From: Paraburkholderia nodosa DSM 21604
Lineage (GTDB): Bacteria > Pseudomonadota > Gammaproteobacteria > Burkholderiales > Burkholderiaceae
Assembly (NCBI RefSeq): GCF_000519185.1
Contig: NZ_JAFA01000029.1
Coordinates: forward strand, 129 to 64,128
Reading direction: 5' to 3'
Length of the DNA stretch: 64,000 bases
Every line of letters starts with the position of its first letter. Within the stretch, counting starts at the first letter, position 1. The position numbers and the translations under genes were made by a program. Positions 26,345-32,290 of this stretch are shown in pieces. A model generated the notes under the pieces. That model did not search any database, was not told the origin of the DNA, and was given only the letters and a program-made list of their open reading frames with translations.

Positions 26345-27451
26345 TCAAGCCTGCTGCTCTTCTCGTGCGCGTTCGGGTTGAGGCTGGTCTTTCACCCAGC
26401 GCCAGAACAGTTGATAGCCAACGGCGAGCATCACCGGACCAATGAAAAGGCCGATCACGCCGCCCGTGACCATACCGCCAATCGCGCCGATCAGCACCAC
26501 GGGCATGGGCACTGCCACGCCGCGGCCAAGCAGCAGCGGCTTGAGCACGTTGTCGGCGAGACCTGCAACGAACTCGTAGACGGAGAAGACGATGGTCGCC
26601 GTGGTGACACCCTGCGTCATGATCACGAAGATAATGACGGGCACGGTGATGAGCGTGGCGGGCAACTGCATGATGCCGATCAGCAGCACGGCCAGCGCGA
26701 GCAGGCCTGCGCCGGGAATGCCCATCACGATGAAGCCAACGCCGATCAACACCATCTGGATGAACGCGATGCCGACCACGCCCTGGGCGACCGCGCGAAT
26801 TGTGGCGGTGCAAAGCTCGGCGATTTGCGGGCCGTTTTCCGGGCCGGAAACGCGCGAAGCGATCAGCACCGTGCTGCGATGGCCCTTGTCGCCATGCGCC
26901 ATGAGAATGCCCGCAACGATCAGGGCTACGAAGAAAACCAGCAGTGCGGCGCCAAGACCGGTGACCGTGCCGAGCAGCGCGAGACCGGCCGCCTTCAGTT
27001 GCGGCGCGAACCGCTGCACGAGACCGGTGATGTCGGTCGACGCCTGCATCCAGAAGTCGTAGACGCGCTGACCGACGATTGGCCAGTGAGCGATCGAGTC
27101 GGCGGGAGGCGGGATATGAAACGTGCCGCTCTTCGCGACGCCCATGACATGCTCGATCGAATCGGCCACGGCGACACCGAGCAACCAGGTGGGCGCGAGG
27201 ATCACGCCGAACGCCACGAGAATGATGAGCGTGGCGATGAGTCCATCCTTGTGAGGGAAGCTGCGCTGCAGCTTCATTTGCAGCGGATAAAGCGTGACCG
27301 CGAGAATCACGGACCAGACCATGAGGTCGAGGAACGGGGCGAAGATGCGAAAGCAAAACATCGCCAGGACGGCAATGAGCGCGGCGCGGATCAGGACATC
27401 GAGTAAATCCCGGGACTGCGCCTTCGGCGCTGATGTAGTGGGCAGCAGCAT
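26345..27451 (-). CDS. AI-2E family transporter
   Basis: A 368-residue inner-membrane protein of the AI-2E / TqsA / PerM family (about 8 hydrophobic segments). It begins MLLPTTSAPKAQSRDLLDV; characteristic are LMVWSVILAVTLYPLQMKL, VVGIAFIQMVLIGVGFIVMG, and VNVLKPLLLG-type NVLKPLLLGRGVAVPMPVVL, then GGMVTGGVIGLFIGPVMLAV. GAGGAGA precedes the ATG at 27451. It is the first gene of a seven-gene minus-strand set ending near 20711. Family members export autoinducer-2 or act as ion antiporters; which applies here is unknown. Confidence 0.85.
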   Translation of the reverse strand: MLLPTTSAPKAQSRDLLDVLIRAALIAVLAMFCFRIFAPFLDLMVWSVILAVTLYPLQMKLQRSFPHKDGLIATLIILVAFGVILAPTWLLGVAVADSIEHVMGVAKSGTFHIPPPADSIAHWPIVGQRVYDFWMQASTDITGLVQRFAPQLKAAGLALLGTVTGLGAALLVFFVALIVAGILMAHGDKGHRSTVLIASRVSGPENGPQIAELCTATIRAVAQGVVGIAFIQMVLIGVGFIVMGIPGAGLLALAVLLIGIMQLPATLITVPVIIFVIMTQGVTTATIVFSVYEFVAGLADNVLKPLLLGRGVAVPMPVVLIGAIGGMVTGGVIGLFIGPVMLAVGYQLFWRWVKDQPQPERAREEQQA

Positions 27452-27790
27452 CGTCTGTGTCTCCTCGCAGGCCTGGGCGCGCAATTCAGACGCGCCCAGG
27501 CTCCTATCGCGCTCCGGCGAGGACCGCCAGAACTCCAGGTATTACGAGAAACTGTCCGCCGACGTCGCGTTCTTTCCTGGCATGACCCCGTGACCGGGAG
27601 CACAACTCGATGTTTGCAGTCGCCTGTGAGTTGTGCGGAGCGCTCCGTCGAATTGAGTCTATTACACGCACTGAAAAGGGACAATGAACGTGCGGTCCGC
27701 TTTGGACCAGCGAGAAAAGTGGTTAGCAGTGCGCTGAAAATGCCGTCATGCGCGGGCTGCGATGCTGATTCTGATTCCTGTTTGCAGATC
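27452..27790. other. Non-coding gap upstream of the efflux operon
   Basis: A gap of about 340 bases. Apart from the inverted repeat at 27600-27636, I see nothing with family character. It presumably carries the promoter for the AI-2E/efflux operon. Confidence 0.5.
27600..27636. repeat. 9-bp inverted repeat, possible operator
   Basis: GCACAACTC at 27600-27608 and GAGTTGTGC at 27628-27636 are exact reverse complements with a 19-base spacer. It is about 150 bases upstream of the efflux operon's first start. It could be an operator for a dimeric regulator or a weak RNA hairpin. Confidence 0.45.
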
Positions 27791-28159
27791 TCAATGCCCC
27801 GGACCACTCGAAGGCACGCAACTGAGAACGAGCCGATCGCCGTTGCCCGCACCGGGAGCCAGTGCCGCGTTGTGGAATTCATGGCCGCCGCAGCGCCATT
27901 CGGCGAGATAGTCGTTGCGACAGCCGCCCGATTGCGCGGCGATCATCGACACCGGATAGCTGCAGGTTCGCAGACCGTCACAGTGCGCGGCGAGATCGCG
28001 TGTGACATTGCCACGTGGCGCGCCGCAGTTGCTGCCGTAGGTGCCGGAGACGATAGCGATCGTCGCTTCATTCGCGGCGCTCGCCGCTGAAGCGATGACG
28101 CCGCCGCCAGGCCCGACGGTGACCCATGCGAGCGCGAGGGCGATTGCGGCTGGCTTCAT
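27791..28159 (-). CDS. Secreted Cys-rich protein, SUEL lectin-like
   Basis: A 122-residue protein with a signal peptide (MKPAAIALALAWVTVGPGGG, cleaved after an AxA near residue 27) and six cysteines in the mature part. The pattern IAIVSGTYGSNCGAP, then HCDGLRTCSYPVS, then EWRCG resembles the galactose/rhamnose-binding SUEL lectin domain (A-x-YG, C, C-x-G-x-x-x-C, and a late C). GGGAGG precedes the ATG at 28159. Possible role: sugar or surface binding in the periplasm or outside the cell. The lectin call is by motif only; it may be a family of unknown role. Confidence 0.5.
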   Translation of the reverse strand: MKPAAIALALAWVTVGPGGGVIASAASAANEATIAIVSGTYGSNCGAPRGNVTRDLAAHCDGLRTCSYPVSMIAAQSGGCRNDYLAEWRCGGHEFHNAALAPGAGNGDRLVLSCVPSSGPGH

Positions 28160-28429
28160 GACGCACCTCCCAGGCCGGCGTTAACGCATGCGCGCTGGCG
28201 CGGCCCTCAAATCCATGTTTACAGATTAGTGCGGTCGCGCCGAAGGGCAAGACGGTGCCCGGCCATGGTGCGGGGCTTCGCTGCAGTGCACCAGCAGCAG
28301 CCACCTGAAGCACACGATTGGTGGCGCGCAGCCGGTTACGGTTTTTCGGGCCGCGCGCGCTGCGTGAACCGTGAAACCCGCGCCAGACGGGCGTTGCGCG
28401 GGGCGCGCGGGCTGCCTGCGAGCGGGTGG

Positions 28430-28592
28430 CATACCTATTGCTTTATGGCTACTGGGGCCAATGAAGGCTCCAATGAATTGCATCATCGTCCCGCCATGCG
28501 CGGGATCTTTTGATCGTGCGGGGCAACGGCGTCCCGAAGTGGCACTCCACGGCACAGCGTGCGTGGCGGGTGCGCTTCGGGACGCTTTTTTT
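28430..28592 (+). promoter_or_regulatory. ANTAR-type leader with terminator upstream of the nitrate sensor/narK operon
   Basis: Three elements in order: ATTGCT at 28437-28442 inside a weak hairpin; a hairpin GGGGCC / GGCTCC (28454-28459 with 28466-28471) whose hexaloop AATGAA has A at position 1 and G at position 4, the ANTAR-binding consensus; then a terminator with an 11-bp perfect stem (28529-28539 with 28575-28585) and T7. The string GGGCAACGGCGTCCC (28521-28535) recurs exactly at 32217-32231. Known NasT/ANTAR proteins bind such double hairpins and prevent termination in nitrate operons. Control by nitrate is inferred. Confidence 0.65.
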
Positions 28593-28653
28593 ATGCGCAT
28601 CGCGATCGCCGTGGTCTGGCAAACCCCTGGCGACGCGATTTGTACTACTAAAG

Positions 28654-29388
28654 ATGACCATGCGGGAAACGATACCTGACATCTCTGCGGAAATCGTCGG
28701 CGAGCTCATCAATCTGGCCGGGCGCCAGCGCATGCTCTCGCAGCGCGTGGTCCTCCATGCGCTGCTCGGCTTGCACGGCGACATGGCCGCGCTCCTCGTC
28801 GCGCGCGAATGCCTCGACACGTTTGCGGCTTCGCACGCACGACTGGTCGAGGGTGACGATCATTTTCCCGGCGTGTTCTCGACGGCATTGCGCGAACTCT
28901 ATTTCGGCGCACGCAAGGCCGACGAGCGCATTCGCGCGTTCACGAAACTCGCCGCGCACGCGTGCGTGTGCCTCGAGCGCTCAGTCCATGCATCGACGGC
29001 CGATAGCGGGTGCGAGGCAGCCGTGACGGAACTCACCGCCGCCGCCACGCCGCTGCTCGAACTGCTGCAAGCGCTGACCCAGGCGTACCAGGACGAATTG
29101 CGCAGCGTGGAAGCCGCGGCGGCGAAGCGCCAGGCCGGCATCGTCGATGAACTCGCCGCCATTTCCCTGCGCGCGAACATCGTCGCGCTCAATGCACGGG
29201 TGGCTGCCGCCCGCGCCGGCCAGTTCGGCCGCGAATTCGCGGTGATCACGGCGGAACTGGCGCACGTGATAGGCGAAATGGACAGGCTCGTGCAGGGCGT
29301 GGTCGGCAAGCCCGAAACGCGCAATGGCGCGCCCGAAAGACATTCTGGATTCCGAAATCAACGGATGCATGCCCGCATGGCGGGTTGA
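28654..29388 (+). CDS. PilJ/NIT-type nitrate-sensor-like protein with a short MCP-like tail
   Basis: A 244-residue soluble protein. GELINLAGRQRMLSQRVVLH at residues about 13-32 is the P-box motif of nitrate sensors of the NarX/NIT/PilJ N-terminal family. The C-terminal 60 residues (IVDELAAISLRANIVALNAR, VAAARAGQFGREFAVITAEL) imitate an MCP tip without membrane parts, HAMP or adaptation helices. Start at 28654 or 28660; the ribosome site is weak. It lies 61 bases after the leader terminator and 23 bases before narK, so it is probably co-transcribed and senses nitrate or nitrite. Confidence 0.75.
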   Translation: MTMRETIPDISAEIVGELINLAGRQRMLSQRVVLHALLGLHGDMAALLVARECLDTFAASHARLVEGDDHFPGVFSTALRELYFGARKADERIRAFTKLAAHACVCLERSVHASTADSGCEAAVTELTAAATPLLELLQALTQAYQDELRSVEAAAAKRQAGIVDELAAISLRANIVALNARVAAARAGQFGREFAVITAELAHVIGEMDRLVQGVVGKPETRNGAPERHSGFRNQRMHARMAG

Positions 29389-29411
29389 GATCCATTACTG
29401 GAGAGAACCTC

Positions 29412-30806
29412 GTGAAAGACCTGGTAAGCTCGCTCAAGAGCGGTAACTGGCGCGCGCTGGTCGCGTGTTTCCTGTATTTCGACACTGGCTTCACGGTGTG
29501 GGTGATGTTCGGCCCGCTCGCGCCGTTCATCCAGAAGGACATTGCGATGACGCCGGCCGAACTGGGCCTGCTCGTGGCCGTGCCCGTGCTCGGCGCGGCG
29601 ATTCTGCGCGTGACGCTCGGCAATCTGTACCAGGCCTACGACGGCCGCCGTGTCGCGCTGATGGGCATCGCGCTTTCCGCCATCCCCGCTGCCGTGCTGT
29701 TGATGATGCCGGGCACGCCGTCCTATACCTTGCTGCTCGTGCTCGGCGTGCTGCTCGGCGTGGGCGGTGCCAGCTTCGCCGTGGCGCTGCCGATGGCGGG
29801 CAGCAACTATCCGCCGAAGGTGCAGGGCCTCGTGCTCGGCCTCGCCGCGGCCGGCAATATTGGCGCCGTGCTCGACGGCTTCCTCTTCCCGGGCCTCGCC
29901 AGCCACTATGGATGGGCGCGCGCCACGGGCGCGGCGCTGCCGCTGCTCGCGCTCGCCGCGACGGCCGTGACCTTCTGGGCCCGCGATCTCGGCCAGAAGT
30001 CCGGCAGCGCGCCGCAGGCATTGCGGTCGTTCGGCATCACGCTCGCCGGCTTGATCGCGCTCGTGCTTGCCGTGCATGCCGGCGTGTTCGGCGCGGGCAA
30101 GACCGGTGTGCTGCTGCTGCCGGTGTTCGGCGCGCTGCTCGCCATTGGGGTGTTGCCGCGCCACTATCGCGCGGTGCTGACCGAAGGCGACACGTGGGTC
30201 GTGATGCTCGTGTACAGCATCACGTTCGGCGGCTTCGTGGGCATGTCGTCCTATGTCTCGACGCTGCTGATTTCCCTCTACCAGGTACCGAAGCTCGAAG
30301 CCGGCGTGGTGATGTCGCTGCTCGCACTGACCGGCGCCATGGTGCGCCCGCTCGGCGGCCTTGTCGCGGATCGCATCTCGGGCGTGCGCGCGCTGGTGGT
30401 GCTGCTTGCCGCGATCTCGGTGTGCGACTTCGCGTTCGCGCTGTGGATGCCGCCGTTCGCCGCCGGCATTGCGCTGCTCGCGTTCACCTACGTGTGCTTC
30501 GGTCTCGGCAACGGCGCAACGTTCCAGCTCGTCCCGCGCCGCTGGCAGGGCCGCACCGGGCTGATGTCGGGCATCATCGGCGCGGCGGGGGGGATCGGCG
30601 GCTTCTATCTGCCGGTCATCATGGGCATCGCCAAGGAGAGCACCGGCAGCTACCAGATGGGCTTCGCGACGTTCGGCGTGATCGCTGCGGCCGCATTCGG
30701 ACTCGTGGTGCTGCATCGCGCACGCTGGCTCGAATGGGCGCTGCCTCAGGAGCCGGAGATGGCAACGGCCGTCGTGCAGGGCGCTCAGGCGAGCGCTAGC
30801 AACTGA
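29412..30806 (+). CDS. narK: NarK-type nitrate/nitrite transporter (MFS)
   Basis: A 464-residue, 12-helix MFS protein. It starts at GTG 29412 (GGAGAG upstream), MKDLVSSLKSGNWRALVACF. The NNP-family signature is present as LAAAGNIGAVLDGFLFPG (about residue 140), with the second glycine-rich motif GIIGAAGGIGGFYLPVIMGI late. It imports nitrate for assimilation and/or exports nitrite. The order sensor-transporter, the leader upstream and the nir/nas genes on the far side of cobA make assimilation the likely role. Confidence 0.88.
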   Translation: MKDLVSSLKSGNWRALVACFLYFDTGFTVWVMFGPLAPFIQKDIAMTPAELGLLVAVPVLGAAILRVTLGNLYQAYDGRRVALMGIALSAIPAAVLLMMPGTPSYTLLLVLGVLLGVGGASFAVALPMAGSNYPPKVQGLVLGLAAAGNIGAVLDGFLFPGLASHYGWARATGAALPLLALAATAVTFWARDLGQKSGSAPQALRSFGITLAGLIALVLAVHAGVFGAGKTGVLLLPVFGALLAIGVLPRHYRAVLTEGDTWVVMLVYSITFGGFVGMSSYVSTLLISLYQVPKLEAGVVMSLLALTGAMVRPLGGLVADRISGVRALVVLLAAISVCDFAFALWMPPFAAGIALLAFTYVCFGLGNGATFQLVPRRWQGRTGLMSGIIGAAGGIGGFYLPVIMGIAKESTGSYQMGFATFGVIAAAAFGLVVLHRARWLEWALPQEPEMATAVVQGAQASASN

Positions 30807-30828
30807 AGACCTGGGTACTTAGCAGGAT

Positions 30829-30855
30829 GCGGCCCGCGCGCGAGCGACGGGCCGC
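30829..30855. terminator. Hairpin between convergent narK and cobA
   Basis: An 8-bp stem (30829-30836 with 30848-30855, GCGGCCCG and CGGGCCGC) in the short gap between narK and cobA. It lacks a T tract; it may stop transcription from both sides or only stabilise the transcript ends. Confidence 0.4.
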
Positions 30856-30863
30856 TAACGCGT

Positions 30864-31661
30864 TTACGCGCGGCGACGCAGGTCCGCGATACTCGCTTCG
30901 CGCGAATGCACGCCGAACGACGCAGGCGAAATGGCGAACGCAGCCGCCTCGCCAATCGCGTTGCCCACGAGGATGATGGCGGGGCTGCCAAGGCCTGCTG
31001 CACGCGCGTGCGCCGCAATCGTGCCGAGCGTGCCCGTGACGCGCCGCTCGTTCGCGCTGCCCGCCCACTGCACGACGGCGGCGGGCGTCGCCGTGGGGAG
31101 CGCGGCCACGAGCGTTGCGCACAGCGACTCGATGCGGCTCATGCCCATATAGATGGCGAGCGTCATGCCCGTCGCGGCGAGCGCCTGCCAGTCCGGTTCG
31201 CTGTGGTCGCGCAAGTGTGCGGTCACGAAGATCACGCCCTGGCAATGGTCGCGATGCGTGAGCGATACGCCGAGTCCCGCGGCGGCCGCGAACGCCGAAG
31301 AAATGCCGTTCACGATTTCCACCGTCACGCCCGCGCGGCGCAACGCCGCGAGTTCTTCCCCTGCACGGCCGAACAGCAGCGCGTCGCCGCCTTTCACGCG
31401 CACCACGTGCAAGCCGCGGCGCGCGTAGCGCTGCATCAGCCGCTCGATGAACGCCTGCGGCGTGGAGCGGCAGCCGCCTCGCTTGCCCACGCGGATCACG
31501 CGGGCCTGCGGCGCGAGCGTGACGATTTCCGGATTCACGAGATCGTCGAGCAGCACGACGTCGGCGCTCGCGAGCACCTTCGCCGCCTTCAGGGTGAGGA
31601 GGTCGAGATCGCCCGGACCTGCGCTCACCAGCGTGACCTTGCCTTCGTTGCCCGTCGTCAT
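30864..31661 (-). CDS. cobA: Uroporphyrinogen-III C-methyltransferase
   Basis: A 265-residue SUMT. The N-terminal signature VTLVSAGPGDLDLLTLKAAK and the VVRVKGGDALLFGRAGEE loop are diagnostic for S-adenosylmethionine-dependent methylation of uroporphyrinogen III to precorrin-2, the first step of siroheme and cobalamin synthesis. AAGGAAG precedes the ATG at 31661. NirB needs siroheme, which explains the position between narK and nirB. Its leader shares the terminator core of the nitrate leaders, so it is probably induced with them. Confidence 0.92.
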   Translation of the reverse strand: MTTGNEGKVTLVSAGPGDLDLLTLKAAKVLASADVVLLDDLVNPEIVTLAPQARVIRVGKRGGCRSTPQAFIERLMQRYARRGLHVVRVKGGDALLFGRAGEELAALRRAGVTVEIVNGISSAFAAAAGLGVSLTHRDHCQGVIFVTAHLRDHSEPDWQALAATGMTLAIYMGMSRIESLCATLVAALPTATPAAVVQWAGSANERRVTGTLGTIAAHARAAGLGSPAIILVGNAIGEAAAFAISPASFGVHSREASIADLRRRA

Positions 31662-31704
31662 CGTCGTCTTCCTTTGTATTGCGCGCACCCACGTGGGGAG
31701 CGCC

Positions 31705-31869
31705 ATAAAACAAATGGCGTCCGCTCGCCGCTTGCGACGAGGGGACGCCATTGTCCGGTGTGTTCGAAAAGAGGGGCGCGGCGAGCGGTGCGCGAAGCGC
31801 GGCCCCAGGGTTGCATGCCCGGCAACGCTGCCGGGCGTCCAGACTCACGCAAGTTCCAGACCAACTTGC
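31705..31869 (-). promoter_or_regulatory. Putative ANTAR-type leader with terminator upstream of cobA
   Basis: Read on the minus strand: a 7-bp hairpin at 31849-31869, then GCCCGGC / GCCGGGC (31817-31836) enclosing hexaloop AGCGTT (A1, G4), then a terminator of 10 bp (31713-31722 with 31743-31752, AATGGCGTCC core) followed by TTGTTTT. GGACAATGGCGTCCC (31742-31756) parallels GGGCAACGGCGTCCC of the other two leaders. The AUG follows 44 bases later. It suggests one antitermination signal for the whole nitrate locus including siroheme supply. Confidence 0.55.
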
Positions 31870-32130
31870 ACGCGTTCGCGCCGCCCGCCCGCTGGCGGGG
31901 CGCACCTGGCCGGGCGCCCCTGGCCGGGCGTACCTAGCCGGCTGCCCCCAATTAACCACGCTGCAACCTGCACGCCCAGGGCGCACAGCGAATGTGCTGC
32001 ACGGCACCAATCTTGTGCTGGCCTGCATCACGATGCGCGCGCCAGCGAATTGCCAGACGCCCCGTTCGCTAGCCGCCGAAGTCCGCCGGACGGGGCGTTG
32101 CGCGGGATGCGCGCAGATTGGCACAGTGCT

Positions 32131-32276
32131 TGCGTATTGCTTCGCAGCAAGTGCCACGCGAATCAATGGGGATTCGGCCGCAAGCAGTAGCGCGGCGCAC
32201 AAGGGTTTCGTATTCAGGGCAACGGCGTCCCCCGAATCTGGCTTCGCGCAAGCTGGAATCGCGGGACGCCTTTTTT
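32131..32276 (+). promoter_or_regulatory. ANTAR-type leader with terminator upstream of nirB
   Basis: ATTGCT at 32136-32141 is followed by a hairpin CGAATC / GATTCG (32159-32164 with 32171-32176) with hexaloop AATGGG (A1, G4), then the terminator: GGCGTCCC at 32224-32231 pairs with GGGACGCC at 32263-32270, followed by T6 at 32271-32276. The nirB ATG is 14 bases further on. The element string GGGCAACGGCGTCCC (32217-32231) is identical to that before the narK unit. An ANTAR (NasT-like) protein bound to the hairpins would let RNA polymerase pass; inferred. Confidence 0.65.
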
Positions 32277-32290
32277 ATTGGCAGGGGCTC

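Noticed and set aside
29358..30716. 452-residue open frame antisense to narK
   Set aside because: Composition is Arg/His/Glu-rich and lies opposite a strong family match, so it is a GC-driven shadow.
31751..32290. N-terminal extension of nirB
   Set aside because: It covers the leader hairpins and terminator; family length places the start at 32291.
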